Shown here: piece by piece, positions 37,329 through 47,084 of the stretch | How the letters are laid out: every line of letters begins with the position of its first letter | How positions within the stretch are numbered: the first letter of the stretch is position 1 | Source of the DNA: Serratia sp. FDAARGOS_506 | Lineage (GTDB): Bacteria; Pseudomonadota; Gammaproteobacteria; Enterobacterales; Enterobacteriaceae | Assembly (NCBI RefSeq): GCF_003812745.1 | Contig: NZ_CP033831.1 | Location: forward strand, 3,410,001 to 3,474,000 | Length of the DNA stretch: 64,000 nucleotides | Direction: 5' to 3' | Translations under genes and position numbers: made by a program | The notes under the pieces: model-generated | The model's input: only the letters and a program-made list of their open reading frames with translations | Database searches by the model: none | Told to the model about the DNA's origin: nothing

Positions 37329-38249
37329 ATGTACTACGGTTTCGATATGGGCGGCACCAAGATTGAGCTGGGGGTATTCGACGACAACCTGCAGCGCATC
37401 TGGCAAAAGCGGGTGCCGACGCCGCGTGAAGACTACCGGCAGCTGCTGGCCACGCTGTGCGATCTGACCCTTGAAGCGGATGCATTTTGCGGCCGGCGCG
37501 GCAGCGTCGGCATCGGCATTCCGGGCCTGCCCAACGACGACGACGGCACGCTGTTTACCGCCAATGTGCCGGCGGCGATGGGGAGGCCGCTGCCGCGCGA
37601 TCTGGCGGCGCTGATCGGGCGCGAGGTACGGGTCGATAACGACGCTAACTGCTTTGCGCTGTCGGAGGCCTGGGACGACGAGTTTCGCCGCTACCCGACG
37701 GTGCTGGGCATCATTCTTGGTACCGGCGTAGGTGGCGGCCTGATCGTTGACGGCAAGACGGTGCCTGGGCGCAACTATATCGCCGGCGAGTTCGGTCATT
37801 TGCGCCTGCCGGTTGACGCGCTAGAGGTGCTGGGACGTGATGTACCTCGCGTTGCCTGCGGGTGTGGCCACCAGGGTTGCATTGAAAATTACATATCGGG
37901 CCGCGGTTTCGAATGGATGTACGCCCATTTCTATGGCCGGCACTTGCCCGCTACTGAAATCATTGCGCATTATCAGGCGGGTGAGCCGCAGGCGGTGGCC
38001 CACGTTGACCGCTTTATGGACGTGCTGGCGATCTGCCTGGGCAACCTGCTGACGGTGCTGGATCCGCACCTGGTGGTGATCGGCGGTGGGCTGTCGAATT
38101 TTGATGCCATTTACCAGGCTCTGCCGCAGCGGCTGCCGGCGCACCTGCTGCGGGTGGCCCGGCTGCCGCGCATCGAGAAGGCGCGCTATGGCGACGCGGG
38201 CGGCGTGCGCGGCGCAGCGTTCCTCAATTTGGTAAACAGGGAAAAGTAA
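37329..38249 (+). CDS. nagK: N-acetylglucosamine kinase
   Basis: A 306-residue ROK-family kinase (E. coli NagK 303) that phosphorylates GlcNAc, salvaged mainly from peptidoglycan. ATP motif [14 protein letters not shown], catalytic Asp in [14 protein letters not shown], second nucleotide motif [12 protein letters not shown], and the ROK zinc site [12 protein letters not shown]. The start at 37329 matches the family; the frame stays open upstream inside lolE. Confidence 0.96.
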   Translation: MYYGFDMGGTKIELGVFDDNLQRIWQKRVPTPREDYRQLLATLCDLTLEADAFCGRRGSVGIGIPGLPNDDDGTLFTANVPAAMGRPLPRDLAALIGREVRVDNDANCFALSEAWDDEFRRYPTVLGIILGTGVGGGLIVDGKTVPGRNYIAGEFGHLRLPVDALEVLGRDVPRVACGCGHQGCIENYISGRGFEWMYAHFYGRHLPATEIIAHYQAGEPQAVAHVDRFMDVLAICLGNLLTVLDPHLVVIGGGLSNFDAIYQALPQRLPAHLLRVARLPRIEKARYGDAGGVRGAAFLNLVNREK

Positions 38250-38260
38250 GGAGAGAGTTA

Positions 38261-39097
38261 ATGCACACTCGCCATCGGCTGTGTCAGTTTCGCAAGAGTA
38301 AGCATGTGCTGCATCAGCGCTTTCGTTCACGCATTTTTCACCGTGACACCATGGCGGCGGCTGAGCTGAAAAAGCCGTTTGTGGTGGTGTTGACCGGGGC
38401 CGGCATTTCCGCCGAGTCGGGCATTCGCACCTTCCGGGCCGCGGATGGGCTGTGGGAAGAGCACCGGGTGGAGGACGTCGCCACGCCGGAAGGTTTTCAG
38501 CGCGATCCGGCGCTGGTGCAGGCGTTTTACAACGAACGCCGCCGCCAGCTGCAGACGGAGGAGATCGCCCCAAACGCCGCGCACCGTGCGCTGGCGGACC
38601 TGGAAGAGTGGTTGGGGGACAACTTCCTGCTGGTTACGCAAAACATCGATAACCTGCATGAGCGCGCCGGCAGCAAGCGGGTGCTGCACATGCATGGCGA
38701 ATTGCTGAAGGTGCGTTGCACCCAGTCGGGCCAGGTGTTCGAGTGGCCCGGCGATCTCAGCGTCGACGAGCGTTGTCACTGTTGCCAGTTCCCGGCGCCG
38801 CTGCGGCCGCACGTGGTGTGGTTCGGAGAGATGCCGTTGGGTATGGACGACATTTACCAGGCGCTGAGCAAGGCCGATTTCTTCGTCGCCATTGGCACTT
38901 CCGGCCATGTCTATCCGGCAGCCGGCTTCGTGCATGAGGCGCGGCTGGGCGGCGCCTACGCCATGGAGCTGAATCTGGAGCCGAGCCAGGTGGAGAGCCA
39001 GTTCGACGAGAAACACTACGGCCTAGCCAGCGAAGTGGTGCCGCGTTTTGTGCACAAATTCCTGGTGGGCAAGGTGGCGCGGGCCGACAGGCCCTGA
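38261..39097 (+). CDS. cobB: Sirtuin protein deacylase CobB
   Basis: A 278-residue NAD-dependent class III sirtuin. NAD site [17 protein letters not shown] (45-59), catalytic His145 in [14 protein letters not shown], and a zinc site at Cys153, Cys172 and Cys174/175. Tyr90 and Arg93 in AFYNERR match the pair that gives E. coli CobB desuccinylase activity. The basic N-terminal 40 residues match the long form. It follows nagK by 11 bp with a GGAGAG site, so they are co-transcribed. Confidence 0.97.
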   Translation: MHTRHRLCQFRKSKHVLHQRFRSRIFHRDTMAAAELKKPFVVVLTGAGISAESGIRTFRAADGLWEEHRVEDVATPEGFQRDPALVQAFYNERRRQLQTEEIAPNAAHRALADLEEWLGDNFLLVTQNIDNLHERAGSKRVLHMHGELLKVRCTQSGQVFEWPGDLSVDERCHCCQFPAPLRPHVVWFGEMPLGMDDIYQALSKADFFVAIGTSGHVYPAAGFVHEARLGGAYAMELNLEPSQVESQFDEKHYGLASEVVPRFVHKFLVGKVARADRP

Positions 39098-39103
39098 GAA
39101 AGG

Positions 39104-39130
39104 CATCAGGGCGCACTGCGCGCCCTGATG
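39104..39130. terminator. Hairpin between cobB and potD
   Basis: A perfect 11-bp stem, CATCAGGGCGC / GCGCCCTGATG, has a 5-nt loop and lies between the convergent stops of cobB and potD. A T-run is absent, so efficiency is uncertain. Confidence 0.6.
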
Positions 39131-39145
39131 GGATGGCGGGGCGTG

Positions 39146-40189
39146 TTAGCGCCCGGCTTTCAGCTTTTGGAAGTAGCTTTCGTACAGCGTGCTGGCGTCG
39201 CCAACGTCGTTTTGCCACTCACCGTGCTCAATCACCGCCTTATCCGGGTAGAGTGACTTGTCGTTGGCGATCTCCGGCGACAGCAGCTTCTTCGCCGCCA
39301 GGTTCGGCGTCGGGTAACCGATGGTTTCCGCCACCTGCACCGCGATTTCCGGCCGCAGCAGGAAGTCGATCAGCTTCAGCGCCCCCTCGACGTTGCGCGC
39401 GTTGGCCGGAATGGCCAGGCTGTCCATCCAGAAGATCCCACCTTCTTTCGGCCAGACGATCTCCAGCGGCGTGCCGGCCTGGCGCGCCACGAAGGCCGAA
39501 CCGTTCCACACCATGCCGACGTTGACTTCCCCTTCCATAAACGGGTTACCCGGGTTGTCGGAGTTGAAGGCCAGCACGTTCGGCATCAATTTCTGCAGTT
39601 CGTGATAGGCAGCTTCAATCTCTTTCGGGTCGGTGGTGTTGCCGGAATAACCCAGTTTGAGCAGCGCCATCTGAAACACTTCACGCGCGTCGTCGGTCAG
39701 CAGCAGGCGTCCCTTGTACTGCGGCTGCCACAGATCGGCCCAGGCAGTAACGGTAGAGGGATCCTGCGCGTCGCTGTTGACGCCGATGGCGGTGGCGCCC
39801 CAGATGTAAGGGATGGAATAGTCGTTGTTAGGATCGAACGGCTTGTTCAGCAGGGCAGGATCGAGATCCTTGAAGTGGCTGAGCTTGCTCTTGTCGATCT
39901 TTTGCAGCATGCCTTCCTTGCTCATCTTGGCGACGAAGTACGTGGAAGGCACCACCAGATCGTACGCGCCGTCTTTATAGGTCTTCAGCTTGGCGTACAT
40001 GCTTTCGTTGGATTCATAGGTGGAATAGATCACCTTGATGCCGGTTTCCTTGGTGAACTGCTCCAGCAGCCCCGGCGGGACGTATTCAGTCCAGTTATAG
40101 AAATACAGCGTTTTGCCGTCAGAGGCGTTTGCAGAGCAGAAACTCAGCGCCATCATCCCGGCTGCGAGCAGATGTGACCACTTTTTCAT
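39146..40189 (-). CDS. potD: Spermidine/putrescine-binding periplasmic protein PotD
   Basis: A 347-residue solute-binding protein (E. coli 348) with a signal peptide ending in SANA. The mature part has LYFYNWTEYVPPGLLEQFTKETGIKV, acidic and aromatic residues that hold the polyamine, and MVWNGSAF. It delivers spermidine to PotABC. In E. coli potD is the fourth gene of potABCD; here it lies 4.1 kb from potC behind its own promoter. Confidence 0.96.
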   Translation of the reverse strand: MKKWSHLLAAGMMALSFCSANASDGKTLYFYNWTEYVPPGLLEQFTKETGIKVIYSTYESNESMYAKLKTYKDGAYDLVVPSTYFVAKMSKEGMLQKIDKSKLSHFKDLDPALLNKPFDPNNDYSIPYIWGATAIGVNSDAQDPSTVTAWADLWQPQYKGRLLLTDDAREVFQMALLKLGYSGNTTDPKEIEAAYHELQKLMPNVLAFNSDNPGNPFMEGEVNVGMVWNGSAFVARQAGTPLEIVWPKEGGIFWMDSLAIPANARNVEGALKLIDFLLRPEIAVQVAETIGYPTPNLAAKKLLSPEIANDKSLYPDKAVIEHGEWQNDVGDASTLYESYFQKLKAGR

Positions 40190-40270
40190 GCAGCGTATCC
40201 TTCAGCAGTAGTGAGCCGAACCCGTATGGGCAAACCGTTTGGCGGCCGCGCCATACCCCAGAAAGGGGCC

Positions 40271-40299
40271 ATTATAGGGGCCGGGGCGGGGTGGGTAAA
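40271..40299 (-). promoter_or_regulatory. Sigma-70 promoter of potD
   Basis: On the minus strand a TTTACC -35 (40294-40299), a 17-bp spacer and a perfect TATAAT -10 (40271-40276) place the start near 40264, about 75 nt before potD. This gives potD its own promoter. Confidence 0.65.
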
Positions 40300-40426
40300 G
40301 GCGGTTATCCCGCTGGCAAATCAAGGGGTTTGGCGACCTAAAGCGCATCACAATTTAATCGTCTCGCACTGGACAGGCGGTGAAGCGCGTGCGAAACAAT
40401 AATTTTGGCGAATAACGAGGGCGGCA

Positions 40427-41137
40427 ATGAACTTCAAACAGATCTTCAGCCAGGCAGAGCTCAGCAAGACGGATCTGACGATTTTGCACTGCATTCTCGA
40501 CAATCCGGACGCCTGCATCGACGACGGCATCCGCGCGGTGTCCGCACGCTGCTACAGTTCCCCTTCAACGCTGGTGCGGCTGGCTAAAAAGCTGGGCTTT
40601 CGCGGCTATCTCGAACTGGTCTATTTCATCAAATTCAACCTGGCGATGGCACCGGCCTACCAGGCGGAATGCGCCACGTCGGCGGCGCCGCCGGCCCAGC
40701 AGGCGCAGTTTCTCGATCTGCTCGATAGCGGAAAAATCCTGATCCACGGCAGCGGTTTCTCGCAGCTGGTCGCGCAGTACATGTACAACAAGTTTATGAC
40801 GTTGGGCGTCGACAGTTACCTGTCGCTGTGGCCGGATTTCGATATTCTTGATCGGGAGACACGCTTTCGCTTCGATATGGTGATCGTGATTTCAAAGTCG
40901 GGCAACAGCGGTTCGGCGCTGAGCTGGGGGGAGGCGGTGAAGCGCAATCGCATCCTGTTGGCGGCATTTTGCGGCGACGGGAATAGTCCGCTGGCGCAGC
41001 AGGCCGACATGACCTTTCTGTTTGAAGATCGGCAAAAATACGATCACGATATCTACTATCCCAATCCGTTTTTCGGCCACTGCCTGTTGGGATTCGAGAA
41101 TGTGATCACCGCCTGGTTTGAGCGACGCAGCCGCTGA
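40427..41137 (+). CDS. RpiR/MurR-family regulator of the alpha-glucoside cassette
   Basis: A 236-residue regulator with an N-terminal RpiR helix-turn-helix (AVSARCYSSPSTLVRLAKKLGFRGYLELVYFIK, about 40-72) and a C-terminal SIS domain (ILIHGSGFSQLVAQYMYNKF, VIVISKSGNSGSALSWGEAVK) that binds sugar phosphates. It lies next to, and convergent with, the GH4/PTS genes. RpiR proteins serve the same type of cassette in Bacillus (glvA-glvR-glvC), so control of the PTS operon by the phosphorylated substrate is likely. Confidence 0.85.
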   Translation: MNFKQIFSQAELSKTDLTILHCILDNPDACIDDGIRAVSARCYSSPSTLVRLAKKLGFRGYLELVYFIKFNLAMAPAYQAECATSAAPPAQQAQFLDLLDSGKILIHGSGFSQLVAQYMYNKFMTLGVDSYLSLWPDFDILDRETRFRFDMVIVISKSGNSGSALSWGEAVKRNRILLAAFCGDGNSPLAQQADMTFLFEDRQKYDHDIYYPNPFFGHCLLGFENVITAWFERRSR

Positions 41138-41155
41138 TGGCCGCGTCGCGCCGTT

Positions 41156-42541
41156 TTAGTGCCAGTGCTCGGCATACTGGCGGTGGGCCTGCAGATACTC
41201 CTCCACCAGCGTTTTAGCCAGCGAATAGGAGTTGACCAGCGGGTGCACCATCAACGCTTTGATGGCCAGTTGGCGATTGCCGGTCAAAATCGCCGCCACT
41301 GCCAGGCGCTCGTACTCTTTCACCTGCGAAATCAGGTTTTTTTGGGTGTCGGGAATATCGCGCATTTTGACCGGCTGAATGCCGGCGCTGTTCAATTCGC
41401 AGCTGATTTCGATCACGTCTTCCGGGTGCAAAAAATCGAGCGTGTCGTGGTTTTGCATCGATACCACCACGCGTTTTTGTCGGCCGCTGTTGACTGCCTC
41501 CAGAATATCGATCGCCACCCCGGCATAACCGCCGCTGTCAGGCTGTTCGATAAATTGCTGCAGCGTCAGCATCGCGCGCGTTTTCACCTTGTCCTGGTTG
41601 GACTCTCGCTGCATGTAGGAGTTTTCGCGCTGCAGGTAATGGCTGAAGTAGACAGAGAAGGCGTGTTCCAACTGGTGGGGGATGTCCAGCTTGCCCAATT
41701 CTGACAGCATTTGGCGGTTGATCGCCGCGATTTGTTCGCCGCGGGTCTCGCCGCCCGCGACGATGGCGGCGATCGCCTGCTCACGGTAGTAGTAATAATA
41801 GAGATACTCGTTGAGCATCAGGTTGTCCGACAGCGCCACCAGCTCCGGCGAGAAGTACTTCATGCAGGTCTCGCGATACAGGCGTGGATCCGCCAGCAAC
41901 CGGTCTGTGACCGGTTCACCGTTGACGCGCGCATTGCGGAACCAGGAAAGGTGGTTGAGGCCGAAGCAGTCGACGCTCAGTTCGTCTTCGCGGCAGCCCA
42001 GCAGCTCGGCCAGTTCGCGGATAAACTCGCTGGGGGCGTCGCAGATGCCATAGACCCGGCGTTGGAAGCCGGATTTGATGATCGCCTCGGTCACCATGCC
42101 GGAAGGGTTGGTGAAGTTGAACAAGACCGCGTTCGGTGAGGAAACCTGTTCGATCAGGCGGCAATAGTCGAGGATCGCCGGAATCGAGCGCATCGCCATG
42201 GCGAAGCCGCCGGCGCCGGTGGTTTCTTGCCCGAGCAGCTGGTGATTGAGCGCGATGCGCTCGTCATGAATGCGGCCTTCCTCGCCGCCGATGCGCAGGG
42301 TGGTGATGATGTAGTCGGCGCCGGTCAGCGCCTGGCGCGGAGCGCTGCTGAGGCTGAAGGCAATGTCGCCGCGAATGCGCTGGAACACGCCCTGCGCGAG
42401 GGCGCCGTAGATCGCCAGATGGCGCTCATCGGTATCCATAAATACCACTTCGGTAATGCCGATGCGGTGGGCGTTATAGGCGATGGATTTGGCGAGGAAC
42501 GGGGAACGCACGCCGCCGCCGCCAAGAACGGTTAATTTCAT
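41156..42541 (-). CDS. GH4 6-phospho-glucosidase, probably alpha-specific
   Basis: A 461-residue family 4 glycosidase, which uses NAD and a divalent metal. The NAD motif is VLGGGGVRSPFLAK. The Cys metal ligand and class motif are CDAP (167-170), and a second metal ligand is His197 in GLNHLSW. 6-phospho-alpha-glucosidases have CDMP and 6-phospho-beta-glucosidases CN(V/I)P here, so the Asp points to alpha, while Ala is atypical. The gene follows the IICB permease by 24 bp with a GGGAG site. The expected substrate is a 6-phosphorylated alpha-glucoside such as maltose or a sucrose isomer. Confidence 0.85.
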   Translation of the reverse strand: MKLTVLGGGGVRSPFLAKSIAYNAHRIGITEVVFMDTDERHLAIYGALAQGVFQRIRGDIAFSLSSAPRQALTGADYIITTLRIGGEEGRIHDERIALNHQLLGQETTGAGGFAMAMRSIPAILDYCRLIEQVSSPNAVLFNFTNPSGMVTEAIIKSGFQRRVYGICDAPSEFIRELAELLGCREDELSVDCFGLNHLSWFRNARVNGEPVTDRLLADPRLYRETCMKYFSPELVALSDNLMLNEYLYYYYYREQAIAAIVAGGETRGEQIAAINRQMLSELGKLDIPHQLEHAFSVYFSHYLQRENSYMQRESNQDKVKTRAMLTLQQFIEQPDSGGYAGVAIDILEAVNSGRQKRVVVSMQNHDTLDFLHPEDVIEISCELNSAGIQPVKMRDIPDTQKNLISQVKEYERLAVAAILTGNRQLAIKALMVHPLVNSYSLAKTLVEEYLQAHRQYAEHWH

Positions 42542-42565
42542 TCGATATCTCCCATTAATAATGCG

Positions 42566-44125
42566 TTAGAGTGCCGCTAAATATTTCTCTACCTGATTTT
42601 TGACCTTGCCGACCGTGACGCCGTAAATCACCTGCACTTCACGGCGATTCTTCACCACGCCTTTGGCACCGGTGCTTTTCAACGCGGCTTCATCCACTCG
42701 CGCCATATCCTTTAATTCCACCCGCAGCCGGGTAAAACAGTTGTCGACGGAAATAATGTTTTCCTTGCCACCCAGCGCGCGAATAATGATGCCACTTAGT
42801 TCGTCCGGGGTATTCTTGCGGTTCTGGTAATCCTGTTTGGAATAGAGTTTGACGTCTTGGTCATCTTCACGGCCCGGCGTTTTCAGATTGAGTTTCAGCA
42901 CCAGCGTTTTAAACACCAGGTAATACACTGCGAACTGAACCAGACCAATGACCACATATAGCGGCCAACGGGTGAGTGAGACCGGCAGCGGCAGGTTGTA
43001 GGCCAGGAACTCAACCAACCCGCTGGCGCCCCAGGGGCGCACCTGGAACAGGTTGCAGGCCACCTGCGACAGCGCGGTCAGCACGGCGTGGATCACCCAC
43101 AGCAGCGGAGAAATAAACAGGAAAGTGAACTCTATCGGCTCGGTGATACCGACCAGAATTGAGGTGGTGATGGCCGGGATGAGAATCGCCTTGGCCAGCA
43201 TCTTCTTTTCCGGCTTGGCGGTGTGATAGAAAGCCAATGCCGCCCCCGACAGGCCGAAGATGGTCACCATACCCTGCTGCGAAAAACGCAGCGCTTCGTT
43301 CATGAGCGGCGAGATGTTCGGGTCGCGCATATAGGCCAGGAAAATCGCCTGTGAGCCGGAGATGGTCTGCCCGTCTTGCACGATCGAGCCGCCGATGCTG
43401 GTGAGCTGGAACGGCGACCAGATAAAGTGGTGCAGCCCGGTGGGGATCAGGAATTTCTCGAAGAAGCCGTAGACGAAGACTCCGAGCGAGCCTGAGCTTT
43501 TCATAAAGCCGGTTAGCGCGATCAATCCCTGCGAGATGGCCGGCCACAGGTAGCTGAAGGCGACGGCGTACAGCATGATGATCGGCGTCATGGCGATCAG
43601 CACCAGCTTGGCACCGCCATAGACCGAGAACACGCCGTTGAGTTCGACGTTGCACAGGCGGTTGTGCACCCAGGCGATAGTGACGCCGAGGATCAAACCG
43701 AGGAAGATACCCATATCCACTACGGTGAAACCCAGCAGTTCCGTTTGCCCGGTGCCGTAATATTCACCGTTGATCTTGGCCGCGACGTGGCCGCTGAGTT
43801 GCAGGTAGGACGAATTGGCGCCGAGGAACATGATAAAGCACATCACCGCCACCAGCGCCGCTTCGCTTTTCTTGTCTTTGGCCAGGCCGTAGGTAATGCC
43901 GATGCAGAAAATCAGCCCGAGGTTGCCGAATAACGGCCAGAATGTATCGCCGATCATTTTACCGATAGAAAAGACGGTGGAATGTTCATTGATTAATGTC
44001 GCGTTGGTAAGAATAGAACTGAGCGCCAGAATCAGACCGATCACCGGCAGGAAAAATATCGGCCCCATCATGGCTTTGGAGAAAAGCTGCAGCTTGCTTA
44101 AGATATTATCGATAATACCTTTCAT
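42566..44125 (-). CDS. PTS alpha-glucoside permease, IICB (GlvC/AglA type)
   Basis: A 519-residue sugar PTS permease. The IIC domain (about 1-400) contains FLIPTGLHHFIWSPF and SILVGITEPIEFTFLFISPLL. A linker (LNLKTPGRE, KLYSKQDY) very like that of GlvC follows. The IIB domain has the phosphoryl Cys463 in DNCFTRLRV. No IIA domain or gene is nearby, so it should depend on the glucose IIA (Crr). The start at 44125 has a GGAA site; the longer frame to 44203 has none. It is the first gene of the operon, under a CRP site. Confidence 0.88.
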   Translation of the reverse strand: MKGIIDNILSKLQLFSKAMMGPIFFLPVIGLILALSSILTNATLINEHSTVFSIGKMIGDTFWPLFGNLGLIFCIGITYGLAKDKKSEAALVAVMCFIMFLGANSSYLQLSGHVAAKINGEYYGTGQTELLGFTVVDMGIFLGLILGVTIAWVHNRLCNVELNGVFSVYGGAKLVLIAMTPIIMLYAVAFSYLWPAISQGLIALTGFMKSSGSLGVFVYGFFEKFLIPTGLHHFIWSPFQLTSIGGSIVQDGQTISGSQAIFLAYMRDPNISPLMNEALRFSQQGMVTIFGLSGAALAFYHTAKPEKKMLAKAILIPAITTSILVGITEPIEFTFLFISPLLWVIHAVLTALSQVACNLFQVRPWGASGLVEFLAYNLPLPVSLTRWPLYVVIGLVQFAVYYLVFKTLVLKLNLKTPGREDDQDVKLYSKQDYQNRKNTPDELSGIIIRALGGKENIISVDNCFTRLRVELKDMARVDEAALKSTGAKGVVKNRREVQVIYGVTVGKVKNQVEKYLAAL

Positions 44126-44284
44126 GGCAGTTCCTTTGTTATATTTTAATGGATGACGACGTTGCTGAATAAACTCCCTGGAAGCGAGAAAAAAATAAGG
44201 CACCTTGCCTGGGTTCAGTTATAGGGGGAAGTTTTCGCCGCTGCAATCGGCGGCGCGGAAATAGGCACCGATGGTCAGCGGATG

Positions 44285-44336
44285 ACAACCGGTGCCGGTT
44301 GTGAAGGGGATCACAACCGGGCGCCGCAGCGCCCGG
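44285..44336. repeat. Overlapping inverted repeats between potC and the PTS operon
   Basis: Three copies of an octamer alternate in direction: ACAACCGG (44285-44292), CCGGTTGT (44295-44302) and ACAACCGG (44313-44320). The first two form an 8-bp hairpin with a 2-nt loop, the last two a 10-bp inverted repeat with a 6-nt centre. A third hairpin, CCGGGCGC / GCGCCCGG (44317-44336), follows directly and lies just after potC, so it may end potABC. Pairings are mutually exclusive in RNA. Confidence 0.7.
44300..44315 (-). promoter_or_regulatory. Consensus CRP site for the PTS operon, with candidate promoter
   Basis: TGTGA-N6-TCACA is present in full, extended by matching bases on both sides. It lies 175 bp before the PTS start. 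Downstream on the minus strand are TTGCAG (44241-44246) and TATAAC (44218-44223) 17 bp apart. The CRP centre would be about 96 bp from that start point, a class I arrangement. It fits a catabolite-controlled sugar operon. Confidence 0.7.
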
Positions 44337-44345
44337 CGGGAAGGG

Positions 44346-45128
44346 TTATTCGGCCTTGGGCGAACGATCGCGCATTGCCCACTGGCTGGCGATTACCAGC
44401 ACCAGCGACAACAGCAGCAAAATGGTGGCCAGCGCGTTGACCTCCGGTGAGACACCGACTTTTACCATCGAGTAGATCTTAAGCGGCAAGATTTCGTAGC
44501 TCGGCCCGGTGACGAAGGAGGAGACGACCACGTCGTCCATCGACAGGGTGAAGCTCAGCAGCCAACCGGCCGCCACCGCCGGCATCGCCAGCGGCAGAAT
44601 GATCTTGCGCAGAATAGTGAACTCGCTTGCGCCGAGATCGCGCGCGGCCTCCAGCATTTTCACGTCGAAGCCTTTCAGTCGCGCGTAGACGGTCACCACT
44701 ACGAACGGCAGACAGAAGGTGATGTGCGAGAACAGCAGCGACCAGAAGCCGAGCGAAATGCCCAGCAGCATGAACAGCACCAGCAGCGAGATAGCCATCA
44801 CGATATCCGGCGACATCATCACCACGAATAGCATGCCGCCCACGAACGGTTTACCGCGGAAGCGATAGCGGTACAGCGCTACCGCGGTCAGCGAACCGAT
44901 CAGCGTGGCGAAGGTGGCAGAGAGTACCGCCATGGTCAGCGAGTGGCCCGCGGCCTGCAGCAGGCTGTCGTTGTTGAGCAACGTGCTGTACCACTTGGTG
45001 GTGAACCCTTGCCAGCTGATGCCGAAGCGCGAGGCGTTGAAAGAGTTGACGATCAGGATGACGATCGGGATATACAGGTAAGCGTATACCAGCGTCATAA
45101 AGCCGCCGCGCAGCAGGCGTCCGATCAT
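44346..45128 (-). CDS. potC: Spermidine/putrescine ABC permease PotC
   Basis: A 260-residue inner-membrane permease with six segments, starting with FMTLVYAYLYIPIVILIVNSFN. The ABC coupling motif is [26 protein letters not shown]. It overlaps potB by ATGA. With PotB and PotA it imports polyamines captured by PotD. As the last gene here it lacks potD behind it. Confidence 0.96.
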   Translation of the reverse strand: MIGRLLRGGFMTLVYAYLYIPIVILIVNSFNASRFGISWQGFTTKWYSTLLNNDSLLQAAGHSLTMAVLSATFATLIGSLTAVALYRYRFRGKPFVGGMLFVVMMSPDIVMAISLLVLFMLLGISLGFWSLLFSHITFCLPFVVVTVYARLKGFDVKMLEAARDLGASEFTILRKIILPLAMPAVAAGWLLSFTLSMDDVVVSSFVTGPSYEILPLKIYSMVKVGVSPEVNALATILLLLSLVLVIASQWAMRDRSPKAE

Positions 45129-45985
45129 GCCAGATCCTCCTTCTTGTTCAGCAGGCGGGCGACCCGGTAATAGATCAGCAGCAACAGCCCCATCACCAGC
45201 GTCAGGCAGATGCTGGTGGCCGCGCCGAATGGCCAGTCGCGGATATTGAGGAACTGGCTTTTAATCACGTTGCCGATCAGCAGATTTTTGGCGCCGCCCA
45301 TCAGATCGGCGACGAAGAACAGCCCCATCGCCGGCAGCACCACCAGCAGGCAGCCGGCGATAATGCCCGGCATGGTCAGCGGCACGATGATGCGGATAAA
45401 GGTCTGTAGCTTGCTGGCACCAAGATCGCGCGCCGCCTCCAGGCAGGACTTATCGAGCTTTTCGATGCTGGAATAGAGTGGCATCACCATAAACGGCAGC
45501 AGGATATACACCAGGCCGAGGATCACCGCTTCTGAGGTGTACATGATGCGCAGCGGCTTATCGATGACGCCGATCCACAGCAGCGCGTCGTTGAGATAGC
45601 CACGGGTGCTAAGAAACAGCTTCAGGCCGTAGATGCGGATCAGCGAGTTGGTCCAGAAGGGCACGATCAGCAGAAACAGCAGCAGCGGCCGCATCTTCTG
45701 CGGCAGGCGAGCCAGGATAAAGGCGAACGGGTAGCCGATCGCCAGGCAGCACAGGGTGGCGATCAGCGCCATGTTCAGTGAGTGCAGCAACACTTGGGCG
45801 TACAACGGGTCGAACAAGCGCCGGTAGTTGTCCAGCGTGAACACCATCTGCACCAGGTTGGCGTCGTCACGGGTCAGGAAGCTGGTGCCGATGATCATCA
45901 GGTTCGGCATGAACACGAACAGCAGCAGCCAGGCGACGACGCCGGCGATCACCACATTCTGGAAGACTTTACGCGATTTCTTCAT
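45125..45985 (-). CDS. potB: Spermidine/putrescine ABC permease PotB
   Basis: A 286-residue permease with six membrane segments ([24 protein letters not shown] first) and the coupling motif [26 protein letters not shown]. The start at 45985 matches the long form of E. coli PotB, overlaps the potA end by 17 bp and has GAGGTGGT upstream; a longer frame exists to 46012. Confidence 0.95.
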   Translation of the reverse strand: MKKSRKVFQNVVIAGVVAWLLLFVFMPNLMIIGTSFLTRDDANLVQMVFTLDNYRRLFDPLYAQVLLHSLNMALIATLCCLAIGYPFAFILARLPQKMRPLLLFLLIVPFWTNSLIRIYGLKLFLSTRGYLNDALLWIGVIDKPLRIMYTSEAVILGLVYILLPFMVMPLYSSIEKLDKSCLEAARDLGASKLQTFIRIIVPLTMPGIIAGCLLVVLPAMGLFFVADLMGGAKNLLIGNVIKSQFLNIRDWPFGAATSICLTLVMGLLLLIYYRVARLLNKKEDLA

Positions 45986-47084
45986 CGGCCAGCACCACCT
46001 CCCAGCTTTCAACCCAGGTCACCGCCATCTTCTGATTGAGCGAGTGGTCGACGTCCGGATCGTCTTCATTGAAGAACTCGCTGACCATTACCGTCTTGCC
46101 GCTCTCCAGCTCAACCACCGACTCCAACGTCATGCCTTTGTAGTTACGCTCGCGCACGTAGCCGATCAGCCCGTCGTGCTGCGCGCTGTCGTTCACTTCT
46201 TCTACCCGCAGATCCTCCGGGCGCAGCAGCACCTTCAGCTTTTGGCCCGGTTCCACCGGCAGCTCGGCATAGATGTCGCACTCGCGGCCCTCGACGTTGG
46301 CGCGCACCCGCTGCGGATCGAGGCGCTGCAAGACCACTGCATCGAAGATGTTGATCTCGCCGATAAAGCTGGCGACGAACAGATTCTTCGGCTCTTCGTA
46401 GATCTCACGCGGCGTGCCGTCCTGCTCGATGCGGCCTTCGCGCATCACCACGATGCGATCCGACATGGTCAGCGCTTCTTCCTGATCGTGGGTGACGAAC
46501 ACGAAGGTGATGCCCAGCTTGCGCTGCAGCGCCTTCAGCTCGTTCTGCATCTGTTTGCGCAACTTGTAGTCCAGCGCCGACAGCGATTCATCCAGCAGCA
46601 GCACCTTCGGCTTGTTGACCACTGCGCGGGCGATGGCCACGCGCTGCTGTTGGCCGCCGGAGAGCTGGCCCGGCCGCCGCTTGGCGAACGCATCCAGCTG
46701 CACCATGCGCAGCGCCTCTTCGACGCGCGGCGTCAGTTCCGCCGCCGGCACCTTTTGCATGCGCAGGCCAAAGGCGACGTTGTCGAACACCGACATGTGC
46801 GGAAACAGGGCATAGCTCTGAAACACGGTGTTGACGTGGCGATGTTCGGCCGGAATGGCGGTGATGTCCTGGCCGTCGAGCACGATGCGGCCCAAATCGG
46901 CGTCTTCCAGACCGGCGATCAGGCGCAGTACCGTGGTTTTGCCACAGCCGGAGGGGCCGAGAATGGTGAGGAATTCGCCATGGTTAATCGTCAGGTCGAG
47001 ATCGGCAATGATGGTTTTGCCATCGAACGCTTTGCTCAGGGCATGCAGTTCAACAAGGGGAGTCAGAGAGGATGTCTCAGTCAT
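45969..47084 (-). CDS. potA: Spermidine/putrescine ABC ATPase PotA
   Basis: A 371-residue ATPase. Walker [10 protein letters not shown] at 43-51, Q-loop [13 protein letters not shown], signature LSGGQQQRV, Walker [11 protein letters not shown], and a C-terminal TOBE-type regulatory domain ([14 protein letters not shown]). Energises PotBC. There is no visible Shine-Dalgarno before the ATG. It is divergent from pepT, as in E. coli. Confidence 0.97.
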   Translation of the reverse strand: MTETSSLTPLVELHALSKAFDGKTIIADLDLTINHGEFLTILGPSGCGKTTVLRLIAGLEDADLGRIVLDGQDITAIPAEHRHVNTVFQSYALFPHMSVFDNVAFGLRMQKVPAAELTPRVEEALRMVQLDAFAKRRPGQLSGGQQQRVAIARAVVNKPKVLLLDESLSALDYKLRKQMQNELKALQRKLGITFVFVTHDQEEALTMSDRIVVMREGRIEQDGTPREIYEEPKNLFVASFIGEINIFDAVVLQRLDPQRVRANVEGRECDIYAELPVEPGQKLKVLLRPEDLRVEEVNDSAQHDGLIGYVRERNYKGMTLESVVELESGKTVMVSEFFNEDDPDVDHSLNQKMAVTWVESWEVVLADEEIA

